From Bradyrhizobium lablabi (GTDB lineage: Bacteria; Pseudomonadota; Alphaproteobacteria; Rhizobiales; Xanthobacteraceae), in NCBI RefSeq assembly GCF_001440475.1, contig NZ_LLYB01000127.1, forward strand, positions 70,957 through 123,996: a stretch of DNA of 53,040 bases, read 5' to 3'. Shown here one piece after another: positions 34,587 through 43,600 of this stretch. The position numbers and the translations under genes were made by a program. The stretch's first letter is position 1; each line of letters begins with the position of its first letter. The notes below the pieces were generated by a model. It was not told the origin of the DNA, searched no databases, and saw nothing but the letters and a program-made list of their open reading frames with translations.

Positions 34587-36447
34587 ATGAGCGCGAAGCG
34601 ACCGTCATTGATGACTCGGGCCATCTTCACCAGCTTGTTCTTCCTTGGACTGTGCAGCGCCACCGCGCAGCCGGTGGCGCAGACCTCCGGCGTCGACTGG
34701 AATGAATGCTTGAAGGCTCCGACCCGGGCCTGCGTGCTGCGCGAGGCCGCCGAGGTCGCCCGCACCATCGGCGACCCGCGCTTGGCCGCCAACGCGCTCG
34801 GCCGGATCGCCGAGGTACAGTTCAAGGCTGGCCTGTCCGCCGAAGCCGCGGCCACGATCGACCAGGCCTTACAAGTCGCGACGTCAATCGCTGACGATGG
34901 CTACCCTCGCGACAACGCAATCGAGACGATTGCGAAGGTTCTGGCGAAGGCCGGCAAGCCCACCGATGCGCTCGATATCGTCGGATCAATCAAAAACCGA
35001 TACATACAAGCCGAGGTGCTCGGGGCCGTCGCGGTCGCGGAGGGGAAAGCCGGCCGGCTTGACGAGGCGCTGCGACGCGTGCGGGCGATCGAGAACTTGC
35101 GCGATCGTGCCCTCATCATGCGTCGGGTGGCCTGGGACCTGGGCGCCAGCGCGGTCGCACGAGGAGAAGACGACAAGATCGCGGCCGCGCTGGCAGACGT
35201 GCAAGCCATCGAACAGCAGTATGATCTGTGGCCCTTGGCCATGACGGGCATTCATCACCCTTCGGAATTTGTCCCAGCGCTCGCCATCATCGCGCAAGCG
35301 CAGGCCCGCGCGGGGAAGATCGAGGATGCCATGCGGGTGTCGAGGCGGGTCACGCGCTCAAGCGAGCGCGCGCAGGCGTTGGCTACGATTGCCACCGAGT
35401 TGGTCCGGGCTGGCGCGGTCGCGTTGGCACTGAAGGTGGCGCGCTCGGTCGACAACCGATGGGAGCGTGGCGTTGTGCTCGAGCGCGTCCTTGAGCCTAG
35501 GCCGATGCCCGAGCGCGTCGCCGATGAGGCGACCACCTCCGGCTCGCCCATGAAAGCCGAGACGCCCGATGAGGTGCGGGATGTCGTCGCCGCCTTCACG
35601 GATCGCGAACAGCGCGCCACGGTGCTGGGCATCGTCGCGGTGGCGTCGGCGAATGCCGGCCGGTTGGCGCAAGCCATCGAGTTCGCCGAGCCAATCGACC
35701 GGGGTAAGCCACGTGCCTTCGCTTGGTATGCCATTGCCAAGGCGCAGGCGAAGGCCGGCCTCACCGTCCAATCGATCGCCTCCTTCGAACGGGCCGCTCA
35801 GGCCGCGCTGTCATTCGAACCGCACGATCAGTTGTTGTCGAGCATTGCGACCTCACAGGCGGAGGCCAGTAAGATCGATGAAGCCGTCCGCGTCACCCAA
35901 CTGATCGGCGGCACCGTGGCGACTGCGGGATCTCTCTCTCAGATCATGGTCGACGGCAAGCTTGTCGACACTGACCATGACCGTCGCAGTGCGCTGCTCG
36001 CGATCGCTAAGGCGCAGGCGAAAGCCGGTAGGAATGCAGAGGCCTTGCAGGGCGCTCAAGCGTTTAAGTTGGGGCCAGATATCATTCCCCCCGGGGCTCG
36101 GGGTAGTCGCCGAGGGGCTCGCGGAGGTCGGACGGATCGACGAGGCCATCGACGCCGCCGCGGCCGAGGCGAACACCTTTCGTCGCTCCGAGGTGCTCGC
36201 GTCAATTGCCAAGGCCCGGGCTGCCGCCGGGAGGTTCGACGAGGCGAAACGGGTGACGCAGCACATCACCTGGGGACCCGACCAGGTCGAAGCCTTGGCG
36301 TCGATCGGTGCCGCCCAGGTGAAGGCGGGCCTCATGGCCGATGCTGCGGCTAGCTTCGCCGAGGCTATGCGGATCGCGCACGCACTGACGTACAAGAATC
36401 TGGCAACCGAGGCGCTGGTGAAGATCGCAGCCCGATTGCCGGGCTGA
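34587..36447 (+). pseudogene. exported helical-repeat protein interrupted by a frameshift
   Basis: Signal peptide (LMTRAIFTSLFFLGLCSATAQ) then many tandem units of about 30-40 residues of the form IAKAQAKAGR..EAL..A..I....RA.AL, that is TPR/Sel1-like helical pairs. Such proteins usually scaffold protein contacts. In the first frame the pattern holds to residue about 500 (KLGPDIIPP, near 36090) and then turns into Arg/Gly-rich sequence; in the +1 frame the pattern resumes at once (GLGVVAEGLAEVGRIDEAIDAAAAEA) and runs to a stop at 36447. The switch lies at CCCCCCGGGG (about 36088-36097): removing one base would restore one frame. It may be a real mutation, a sequencing error, or slippage. ATG 34587 follows GAGGGA and the DUF305 stop. 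Confidence 0.75.
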
Positions 36448-36515
36448 CCTCACAAAATCCAACACCGCCGCGGGCGATCGCGACTGCTGGAAAAATCCAC
36501 TGGCGCGTGCTTAAG

Positions 36516-37157
36516 TCAGTTTCCGCGCGCGAGCAGGAGCCGCAGCGCGAACGTCCCCATCAGTCCGGCGAACAGCCAGTCGAAGATCCGCATCGCGCGC
36601 GGCGAGCGCCGCATCGCGTCGGTGAAGCGGTTGGCCATCATGATCATCGCCGCGCAGATCGGGATCGAGAACGCGATGGAGTAAAGGCCGAGGAACATGA
36701 GCTTGCTGCCGGCATGCGGATCGCTCACCGACACGAATTGCGGCAGGAAGGTCAGGAAGAACATCACGACTTTCGGATTGAGCAGGTTGATGCCGACGCC
36801 CATCAGGAACACTTGAGATATCGGCGCCTTGCGGCCATCGCCTTTCTTCAAGGTTAGCGCCGAGCCGTGCCGGATCGCCTGGATGCCGAGCCACACGAGG
36901 TAGACGGCGCCGGCGATCTTGATGACGGTGAAAGCGGTCGCGGACGCCACCAGCAAAGCCGACAGACCGAACGCCGCCAGCATCGAATGCACCACGACCC
37001 CGAGGCACGCGCCCAGCATGGCGGCCATGCCGCGCGCCCGGCCGGCGGCGAGCGTTTGCCCAAGGAAGAACGTCATGTCCGGTCCCGGAGTGAGAATCAG
37101 CAGCAGGCAGGCCGCGGTGAAGGCGGCCAGGATTTCGGGGGCGGGCAGGAAGGTCAT
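36516..37157 (-). CDS. LysE/RhtB-family amino-acid exporter
   Basis: About 213 aa with six predicted membrane helices; the family start is AAFTAACLLLILTPGPDMTFFLG, followed by GACLGVVVHSMLAAFG and KIAGAVYLVWLGIQAIR. Inner-membrane efflux of amino acids or homoserine-lactone-like solutes. The ATG at 37157 (MTFLPAPEIL) is the normal start; frames extending to 37250 or 37302 add non-membrane residues overlapping the neighbouring gene. Substrate unknown. Confidence 0.92.
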   Translation of the reverse strand: MTFLPAPEILAAFTAACLLLILTPGPDMTFFLGQTLAAGRARGMAAMLGACLGVVVHSMLAAFGLSALLVASATAFTVIKIAGAVYLVWLGIQAIRHGSALTLKKGDGRKAPISQVFLMGVGINLLNPKVVMFFLTFLPQFVSVSDPHAGSKLMFLGLYSIAFSIPICAAMIMMANRFTDAMRRSPRAMRIFDWLFAGLMGTFALRLLLARGN

Positions 37158-37210
37158 GGCGCAGCGTGCTCTGGCATATGGTGACTGGACGATGAAATTC
37201 ATGTGTCCGT

Positions 37211-37840
37211 TTACGACGGCGGATGCGTCGGAACAGTCTTCTCGAAGCAATCTTTCCTCGAGACCTCTTCAACCCAACTCGAAAGAAGCGGTCGTGTCGC
37301 ACGCCAGTCGGCGGCGTCCCCGTATCGAAAGTCGATATAACCTATACCCGATACCAGAGCGAGATGCGCGATATTCAGGTGTGATGAATCGAGGGTACGA
37401 GGGTTCGCTTCAAACCAGCTTAGCGCGCTAAATATCTTGTCCCATTGATCGTCGATCCAGACCTGCCACCTCTTCTCTTCAGGTCTGATCGAAGTCTCAT
37501 AACGTATGGAAATGGCAGCTTCGCATATGCCCTGCGCCAGCGCATGCTGCGTCAATACCTCCCACCGTTTGTCCGGATCGCGCGGGAACAGACGAGCGCC
37601 TTTCGCGAGATGATCAAGAAACTCGCAGATTACGGTGGAATCGAAAATCGTGCGGCGCTCGTTCACGACTAGCGCAGGTACTTTCCTCAGGGGATTGTGA
37701 GATTGTGCGAAGTCGATATTTGGCCGACCGGGAACGACTTGGACGTAAACAAGATCGATTGATTCTTCCAAGCCGAGCTCGATTGCAGCCGCACGAGCCT
37801 TCCGCGCAAACGGAGATTGAGGAGCGTACATCAGCTTCAT
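37211..37840 (-). CDS. glutathione S-transferase family protein
   Basis: A 209-residue cytosolic GST: N-terminal thioredoxin fold with MKLMYAPQSPFARKARAAAIELGL, in which S9 is the probable glutathione-activating residue, the cis-proline VPALVV and DSTVICEFLD, which binds the glutamyl part. The helical C-terminal domain follows. GAGAGGAAGG precedes the ATG at 37840. The preferred substrate is not predictable. An extension to 37927 lacks homology-like character. Confidence 0.93.
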   Translation of the reverse strand: MKLMYAPQSPFARKARAAAIELGLEESIDLVYVQVVPGRPNIDFAQSHNPLRKVPALVVNERRTIFDSTVICEFLDHLAKGARLFPRDPDKRWEVLTQHALAQGICEAAISIRYETSIRPEEKRWQVWIDDQWDKIFSALSWFEANPRTLDSSHLNIAHLALVSGIGYIDFRYGDAADWRATRPLLSSWVEEVSRKDCFEKTVPTHPPS

Positions 37841-38090
37841 GAGACCTTCCTCTCTTGCCTGTTCCAGCCCGCCAGCCAGTTCCCGGCCCTGGACCGGTCG
37901 TGGTGCCTTTCTCGGCAATGTTGCCATCTGCGGCCGCTATCTCACCCACAGAAGGTATCAGTATGGACGGTTTGACAATCCGACCTGGGCGGCTCTCGGA
38001 GAGGCTATTGGAGCATTGGAGTCGGGGGCGCTGCCCAATTGCGCGTCTTGGCCGGCTTGCCGGGGGACATGGCCGACAGCATGTGATCTA

Positions 38091-38597
38091 CTATCGGGCA
38101 ACCGATTTGCCGCGCATGAACGAGCACAACGCTTCCCACATAAGTAACCCATCGGACTTGTCGCCATCCTCGAATTGCCGCGGAATGAGATTCCATGCCG
38201 CCAGCCCGAGATGGGCGAGTGCAATGGCCCAAAACATCCTGTCAGCCCAATGTGGCTCGCCTGACAGGCAGAACGCGAGGCTCGAAATTCCGATGATGAG
38301 GTTGACGACTATTCCCCCGACGGCGAGGACCGCCGTTGTCAGCGGGCCGCCGTAATATTCGTCATGCTCGACATAGCCGCTGAATGGGACGGCGTGGACG
38401 GAGAACGTGATCGCGCCCATTCGCCATCCGAACAGTCGTCGACCCTCCCCGATGACAACACCCACAACGGGGACACCGACAATTCGACCAAAAACAAGGT
38501 GGCCAAGCTCATGCAGCACGACGGCAGAAAACACAGCCAGCACCATCCGCATCGTCAGAGTTGATACGAGGCCCTTGGCGACCGATTCCCAGTTCAT
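38091..38597 (-). CDS. small M50-type (site-2 protease-like) membrane metalloprotease
   Basis: A 168-residue membrane protein with the zinc-protease motif HELGH (H29-E30-L-G-H33) in the first helical segment and a distal NLIPRQFEDGDKSDG, corresponding to the N-x-x-P...D-G ligand motif of S2P proteases. Between them are the central membrane stretches (TTAVLAVGGIVVNLIIGISS). There is no PDZ domain, so it is a minimal S2P-like enzyme that could cleave a membrane-bound target such as an anti-sigma factor; none is seen nearby. The upstream ribosome site is weak. It lies in a stretch less G+C-rich than the window's core genes. Confidence 0.85.
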   Translation of the reverse strand: MNWESVAKGLVSTLTMRMVLAVFSAVVLHELGHLVFGRIVGVPVVGVVIGEGRRLFGWRMGAITFSVHAVPFSGYVEHDEYYGGPLTTAVLAVGGIVVNLIIGISSLAFCLSGEPHWADRMFWAIALAHLGLAAWNLIPRQFEDGDKSDGLLMWEALCSFMRGKSVAR

Positions 38598-39014
38598 GAA
38601 TGTTTCTCAAAAGCTGCCTCCGGGCGACTGGACGCCTCCCGCGGCGACAGAAAATAGCCGGCTGGGATGTTTGTCGCGGGCAAGTGATCGTCGGGTTCGA
38701 ACCGAGCAAGCATTAAAAGGGGCTTTGGAGGGCTCGATGATGGCTCGGCCCCAGCCCCTTGGCGCGCCACGGCTGATGAAGATGGGCACTATAGCTTCGC
38801 GATTCCCCTATGATGCCGCAGCCCGCGATGCGCTCCAATTGGCAAGTCTGCGATGCTCTGCCATTTAGCACTACGCTACGTAGATCCCCCGATATTGCGG
38901 GGTAGTCAGCTTACCCTTAATAGCGGTAATCTCGATCAGCCTCCTAGATAGACGCGAGGGGTCAAATTGCGAAAGTTACGCAGCTAAACCTCACTTTTGC
39001 GTCCGCGATGATTG
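38598..39014. other. intergenic region with a possible 43-residue frame
   Basis: One candidate small gene lies at 38737-38868 on plus, with GGAGGG before ATG 38737; its product resembles N-terminal pieces of short Bradyrhizobium hypothetical proteins (MKMGTIASRFPYDAAARDALQLA) but stops early. Nothing else is supported. The rest has no sign of a gene. Confidence 0.35.
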
Positions 39015-39428
39015 TCATCGAAGAATAAGTTCGATGCCATCCGCTTCTTCGTTGCCGCCGGGGCAATGGCGCTGGATTATCTCGACAAGCCAGTCAAATA
39101 CGGTAGGTCCTTCGTTCTTCAACGCCTCAGCCAGGTAGTTTTCGACTGAAGCTGTATTGGAAGGGTGACATCGCTCTAGCCTTTTCCGCAGTTGCCGAGC
39201 GGTCTCGACATATCCAAGATTTCGCTTCGAGATTTCGTGGTTGTCCCAGCAGAGAATAAAGCCCTCTTCCGGCGTCCCAAAACCGCCCCGCAGAATATCG
39301 TTAAAGGCGTCGAGATTTCTGCCCCACTCGGCACCTGGAATGATGCGAAGGCTAACGTGATCGTAAAATCCTTCCAATGTCGAAAACTCGGACCCGTCAA
39401 GATGCAGCTTTTGCTTCGAGGCCATCAT
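39015..39428 (-). CDS. barstar-family (RNase inhibitor-like) protein
   Basis: A 137-residue barstar-fold protein. The segment EWGRNLDAFNDILRGG (W35, D40, D44) is the conserved region where barstar's two key aspartates contact barnase, preceded by FYDHVSLRI and followed by a strand FILCWDNHEIS. An extra C-terminal helical part (about 80-137) extends beyond classical barstar. Barstar-like proteins neutralise secreted or delivered RNases; no RNase toxin is recognised beside it, so it is either an orphan immunity gene or has another role. Start at 39428 (MMASK); a second ATG follows directly. Confidence 0.87.
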   Translation of the reverse strand: MMASKQKLHLDGSEFSTLEGFYDHVSLRIIPGAEWGRNLDAFNDILRGGFGTPEEGFILCWDNHEISKRNLGYVETARQLRKRLERCHPSNTASVENYLAEALKNEGPTVFDWLVEIIQRHCPGGNEEADGIELILR

Positions 39429-39524
39429 GGATGTATCTCTGATCCTTCAATCAGACGGGTTCAAGCGATCAACCAGCGTCCAGACACGCACATGCACCGT
39501 CTGATAGTATTCCTCCGGCACGGC

Positions 39525-39806
39525 CTAGCGATGCGCTTCAGGAGAGGTGGTCCAATTCACGCCGGAAGCAGAGATTTCAAGCATTGGTACCCGTTTGATC
39601 TCGTTCCAGGGCGCGCATGCGTCGTCGTACACGACGATCTCATATCTGCGACCGCAGGTACGCCATGAAGTGCAGGGCGCGACGTTTGGGGGCTGATCCC
39701 AAGGGACCAAAGCACGCCGCTCCAATTCAAGGACGGCTTCCTCAAACGTTGGGTATTCGCCGTGAAGTTCGGCATGGGCTTCATCTTCAATGCATACGCG
39801 TGTCAT
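39525..39806 (-). CDS. small hypothetical protein
   Basis: A 93-residue protein starting MTRVCIEDEAHAELHGEYPTFEEAVLELERRALVPW. It has an acidic N-terminal half, then NVAPCTSWRTCGRRYEIVVYDD, a cysteine pair and basic patch, and a hydrophobic end. The pattern looks like a real protein but no function is recognised. It sits about 100 bases upstream of the barstar-family gene on the same strand, so an operon is possible. Confidence 0.65.
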   Translation of the reverse strand: MTRVCIEDEAHAELHGEYPTFEEAVLELERRALVPWDQPPNVAPCTSWRTCGRRYEIVVYDDACAPWNEIKRVPMLEISASGVNWTTSPEAHR

Positions 39807-40561
39807 GCGGCATCGACTCAGATTCTCGTGGGCGCCCATATTTTAAGCATGAATTGGAAAAAAGGAACATCGTCAACTGAACGAAATGCCACCGAGACGC
39901 GAGCAGCCATCAGTCTGAACTTCGGCGACGCAAAGCGTTCGTCGTCGCCTTGCGCACGAATTGTAAACCATCCGCGTAACCAGGGTGGCATCGGACGATG
40001 GCATCGACGACTCGGGGGCACGTGCCATCATCAAAAAGCCTGTATATCGACTGCACGAAAACCGGCACGCAATCTGCTTTCGTGATGCACTTCCCGATTT
40101 TACCTGATCGCAACTTGTCGAAGAATTTCGCAGGACTGGCGAGGCGCGAGACGGCGACCGCTTGATAGCAGGATAAAAGCGCAAGGTGCGCCGCGGTCGG
40201 TCGTGTGACATTGCAGAGGCTTATCGCAACCGTTCTAGCATGGTCCAACTTGCAAGAAACCCAGTTCTCCTTTGCGCACAACAGCTCAGCGCAATGTGCC
40301 GACGAAACTGATCCTGGCTCGATGTTGCCGTGCCTTCGGCAACCAGCAAGGCTGCTGCCGGACCAGCCGACGCCCGTCAAGGCTCGCGCCTCGCGCGCCC
40401 GGCTCCGCCGGCTGACGGCCTTGACCGGCGCCGGCTGGCCCGCCGTTTTAACCGCCATGCGCTGATGGCTCAGCGCGAGCGATAGGCCGCTCCTCATCGG
40501 AATGACTCGCCGGACAAACTTGTGCCGTTCTCCGGATCGAGTCTGCTTCCGCAGAGGCGCC
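39807..40561. other. long non-coding stretch before the recombinase genes
   Basis: About 750 bases without a confident gene. A minus-strand frame (39910-40563) includes a protein-like part near its C-terminal end (SIYRLFDDGTCPRVVDAIVRCHPGYADGL), which may be a decayed gene; the remainder reads as Arg/Ser/Ala-rich noise. It presumably carries the promoter of the recombinase operon and perhaps recombination sites. Confidence 0.4.
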
Positions 40562-40804
40562 ATGGCTCATCATCAAAAATCTCGACCAAGACGAACGCGG
40601 TCACTGGGATCATTGCCCGACGATCTCTACGACTATTTGCAGCCAGCAGTTCGACGAAAGGGCCGCCCGGCAAGGAAGGATCGTTCCGGGTGGACCGTGA
40701 CCGACGATTGGCCTGAGGAGGTCCCGATCGCCGAGGCCGAGATCGAGGTGTTCGAGGCCTGGTTCGGCGATCTGTTCGACGATTTGTTTTCGACCCGCCA
40801 CTGA
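40562..40804 (+). CDS. small protein preceding the recombinase
   Basis: An 80-residue protein with a basic N-terminal half (HHQKSRPRRTRSL ... RRKGRPARKDRSGW) and an acidic C-terminal half (DDWPEEVPIAEAEIEVFEAWFGDLFDDLF). The stop lies 18 bases before the recombinase ATG, so the two are co-transcribed. No catalytic motif is seen. The charge split and the position beside a serine recombinase suggest a regulator or recombination-directionality partner, which is inference. Confidence 0.75.
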   Translation: MAHHQKSRPRRTRSLGSLPDDLYDYLQPAVRRKGRPARKDRSGWTVTDDWPEEVPIAEAEIEVFEAWFGDLFDDLFSTRH

Positions 40805-40822
40805 CCCTTTTTGGAGATCGCC

Positions 40823-42457
40823 ATGACGATGCCGGTTCGTGCTGCCCTCTACCTGCGAGTCTCAACCGGCCGACAAGCCGACAACGACCTCTCCATTCCG
40901 GATCAGCGCCGCCAGGCGAAGGCCTATTGCGCATCCCGCGGCTGGGAGATCGTCGCCGACTACGTCGAGCCCGGCCTGTCCGCCACTGATAACCGAAGGC
41001 CGGAATTCCAGCGGATGATCGATTCAGCAACCACGAAGCCTCCGGCGCTCGATGTGATCCTGGTCCACAGCTTCAGCCGCTTCTTCCGCGATCAATTCCA
41101 GCTCGAGTTCTACGTTCGCCGACTCGCCAAGGCCGGTGTCCGGCTGGTGTCGATCACCCAGGAGCTCGGCGACGATCCTATGAGCAACATGATCCGACAG
41201 ATCATGGCGCTGTTTGACGAGTACCAGTCCAAGGAGAACGCCAAGCATACGCTGCGCGCCATGAAGGAGAATGCCCGTCAGGGCTTCTGGAATGGCGCCC
41301 TGCCGCCGGTCGGCTACCGGATCGTGGAAGCTTCCGAGCAGCGCGGACACCGGACCAAGAAAACCCTGGAGATCGATCCCGTCCAGGCCGAGACAGTGCG
41401 CCTGATCTTCCGCTTGGCCCGGGAAGGGAATGGAAGCTCGAGGCCGATGGGCGTCAAGTCCATCGCCACACACCTCAACGCAACCGGCATCCGAACCCGC
41501 GACGGCGGGCGCTGGGGTGTCGATGCCGTCCACAAGGTGCTGACCCGAACGACCTATGTCGGCCGCCACCGCTTCAATACCAAGTTCTGGAAGACCCGCG
41601 AGCGCAAGGCAGAGACTGAAATCGTGGAAATGGCGGTGCCAGCAATCGTCGACAAGGATGAATTTGAGGTCGTCCAAATGCTGCTCAAGAGCCGAAGCCC
41701 GGCGATGACCGCACCACGGATCGTCAGCGGCCCGACCCTCCTTACCGGCATCTGCTTTTGCGCGGCCTGCGGTGGAGCAATGACGCTGCGCACCGGCAAG
41801 AGCGGCCGTTACCGCTACTACACCTGCTGCACCAAAGCCCGCCAGGGCGAGACCGGGTGTCCGGGTCGCACCGTTCCCATGGAAAAGCTCGACACTGTGG
41901 TCGCGGAGTACATCGAGCAGCGTTTGTTACAGCCCAAGCGTCTTGAGCAGCTCTTGTCGCACGTACTCGATCGCCGCACCGAACGCGCCGAACGACGAAA
42001 GTTGCACATTACCGAATTGCGCAAGCGGGCGGCCGAGGCAGACGCCAAACTCAAGCGGCTGTACGATGCGATCGAGAACGGTATCGCCGATCTCTCTGAC
42101 CCCATGCTGAAAGACCGCATCAGTGAACTGAAGGCTACGCGCGACCAGGCCCGCCTTGACGCGGAGCGGGCCGAGGAAGCGATTGATCGCGCCGAACCGA
42201 CGATCACACCGCAGGCTCTCAAGACGTTTGCCAGGACGGCCCGCAAGCGCATGCGGACCGATAGCGGCGGCTACCGCCGCGATCATCTTCGCGCGCTCGC
42301 CCAACGCGTCGAAGTCGATCAGAAGGAATTGCGCATCATGGGGTCGAAAAGCGTGCTGTTGCGCACGCTTGTCGCTGCTGAAAGCGCAAAAACGGCAGGT
42401 TTTGGCGTGCCCAGTTCTGTACCGAAGTGGCGCACCCGACACGATTCGAACGTGTGA
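40823..42457 (+). CDS. large serine recombinase
   Basis: A 544-residue serine site-specific recombinase. The N-terminal resolvase domain has the catalytic serine in YLRVSTGRQADNDLSIPDQ and conserved arginines (HSFSRFFRDQF). It is followed by the recombinase domain (GVKSIATHLNATGIRTRDGGRWGVDAVHKVLTRTTYVGRHRFN), a zinc ribbon with cysteines (ICFCAACGGAM ... YTCCTK ... GCPGR) and a coiled-coil domain (ERAERRKLHITELRKRAAEAD...). ATG 40823 has TTGGAGATC before it. Its last ~10 codons (ending WRTRHDSNV) are read antisense through the 3' end of a tRNA-Arg gene, so this end marks the edge of an integrated element. Confidence 0.95.
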   Translation: MTMPVRAALYLRVSTGRQADNDLSIPDQRRQAKAYCASRGWEIVADYVEPGLSATDNRRPEFQRMIDSATTKPPALDVILVHSFSRFFRDQFQLEFYVRRLAKAGVRLVSITQELGDDPMSNMIRQIMALFDEYQSKENAKHTLRAMKENARQGFWNGALPPVGYRIVEASEQRGHRTKKTLEIDPVQAETVRLIFRLAREGNGSSRPMGVKSIATHLNATGIRTRDGGRWGVDAVHKVLTRTTYVGRHRFNTKFWKTRERKAETEIVEMAVPAIVDKDEFEVVQMLLKSRSPAMTAPRIVSGPTLLTGICFCAACGGAMTLRTGKSGRYRYYTCCTKARQGETGCPGRTVPMEKLDTVVAEYIEQRLLQPKRLEQLLSHVLDRRTERAERRKLHITELRKRAAEADAKLKRLYDAIENGIADLSDPMLKDRISELKATRDQARLDAERAEEAIDRAEPTITPQALKTFARTARKRMRTDSGGYRRDHLRALAQRVEVDQKELRIMGSKSVLLRTLVAAESAKTAGFGVPSSVPKWRTRHDSNV

Positions 42458-42504
42458 CCTTTGCCTTCGGAGGGCAACGCTCTATCCAGCTGAGCTACGG
42501 GTGC
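42428..42504 (-). tRNA. tRNA-Arg (anticodon CCG)
   Basis: The minus strand gives a standard 77-base tRNA with encoded CCA (42428-42430): acceptor GCACCCG/CGGGTGC, D-arm with GCTCAGCTGGATAGAGC, anticodon loop CTCCGAA (anticodon CCG) on a TTGCC/GGCAA stem, and T-loop TTCGAAT. The first 30 bases of its 3' side are also the final codons and stop of the serine recombinase, a mark of integration at the tRNA's 3' end. Confidence 0.95.
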
Positions 42505-42669
42505 GTTGGGGCTTCCTTTAGCCGATTGGCCGGGCAGGGGCAACGCCCCATGCCGGGGTTGGTGAGGCGAAGGTGGCGGCCGATAACCACGTTCTTGACG
42601 CAAAATTCCGATCCGTTCCCATTAATTGGTGCTAGTCTTGGCGCGTTGAACCATGGATGGGGACGTCCG

Positions 42670-43140
42670 ATGTATAAGAAGGTTCTTCTCGCCTATGACG
42701 GTTCGGTCGAGGGGCGGCGCGCGTTGCGGGAGGGCGCAAAGCTCGCACAACTCTGCCGTTCCGAGGTCTTTTTGCTCGCCGTCGTCGAGGTTTCCTCGAT
42801 CATGACGCCCGAGGCCGGGTTGACCATCCCGATCGAGCTGCAGACCGAGGATTACAAGGCTATCCTGAACGAAGGCACCGAGCGGCTCAAGGCGCTGGGC
42901 TTTACGCCGACCGCGCGGCTCGAGGTCGGCGATGCCGGCCAGAAAATCGCCGAGGTAGCCGAGGAAATCGGCGCGCATCTCGTCGTCGTCGGCCACCGCC
43001 CGCAGGGGGCGCTGGCGCGCTGGTTCGGCTCGATCGGCAGCTATCTGGTCAAGCGCCTGCGCTGCAGCGTACTGGTGGCCCAGACCGAGATCAGCGACGC
43101 CGAGTTCGAACGGCTGAAGCCGGCGGAAACGGCGGCCTAG
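42670..43140 (+). CDS. universal stress protein (UspA family)
   Basis: A 156-residue single-domain UspA protein: YKKVLLAYDGSVEGRRALREGAKLAQL at the start, the central EVSS ... region and an ATP-binding-type end VVVGHRPQGALARWFGSIGSYLVKRLRCSVLVAQ (G-x-R-P-x-G then G-S). Cytosolic, usually a dimer, with roles in stress survival. ATG 42670 is the clear start. It lies downstream of the tRNA on the opposite strand and belongs to the host background. Confidence 0.93.
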   Translation: MYKKVLLAYDGSVEGRRALREGAKLAQLCRSEVFLLAVVEVSSIMTPEAGLTIPIELQTEDYKAILNEGTERLKALGFTPTARLEVGDAGQKIAEVAEEIGAHLVVVGHRPQGALARWFGSIGSYLVKRLRCSVLVAQTEISDAEFERLKPAETAA

Positions 43141-43164
43141 GGATAGGCAGAGGCTGATCCGAGC

Positions 43165-43572
43165 CTAGCTCGTGGGAACGATGATCTTGCCGATCGGCCA
43201 CAGCGCGATTCCGGCAAGCTTCAGGTGTGCCCAGGCAAAGGGAATGCCGATGATGGTCACGGCCAGCACGACCGCCGTGATCACATGCCCGAGCGCCAGC
43301 CACCATCCCGCCAGCACCAGCCAGATGATGTTGCCGATCACCCCGAGCGGCCCGGTGCCGATATCCTCCTGCCCGGTATAGGCGTCGCGCGAGACTGCGG
43401 TGAAGCCGAACGGGAACAGCGTGTAGGCGGCGATATTGAACGCGGCCCGCGCCCAGGGGATCCCGATGATCGTGATCGCCATGACGATGGACGCGACCAG
43501 CCAGCCAAACGCCATCCACGCGCCGCCGAGAACGACCCAGATGACATTGAGGAGCAGTGACACCGGTGACAT
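43165..43572 (-). CDS. yccF: YccF-domain inner-membrane protein
   Basis: A 135-residue membrane protein made of two YccF repeats: LLLNVIWVVLGGAWMAFGWLVASIVMAITIIGIPWARAAF and GNIIWLVLAGWWLALGHVITAVVLAVTIIGIPFAWAHLKL. About four hydrophobic segments, with the characteristic TIIGIPxAxA in each. YccF proteins are linked in databases to inner-membrane stress or transport roles without a defined function. The ATG at 43572 is the first in frame. It is convergent with the universal stress protein. Confidence 0.9.
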   Translation of the reverse strand: MSPVSLLLNVIWVVLGGAWMAFGWLVASIVMAITIIGIPWARAAFNIAAYTLFPFGFTAVSRDAYTGQEDIGTGPLGVIGNIIWLVLAGWWLALGHVITAVVLAVTIIGIPFAWAHLKLAGIALWPIGKIIVPTS

Positions 43573-43600
43573 GGCTGCGATCCCTTGCGTTGACGCATTA

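Noticed and set aside
38688..38705. GGGTTCGAACC-type T-arm, possible second att site
   Set aside because: Its flanks do not match the tRNA-Arg 3' end at 42428-42460, so it cannot be called the partner site.
38838..38880. tRNA-like segment on the minus strand (TGCT-loop-AGCA with TGGCAGAGCA)
   Set aside because: The D-arm-like stem is followed by an anticodon region whose stem does not pair and no acceptor or T-arm can be built. The bases are better explained as a remnant of a small hypothetical reading frame.
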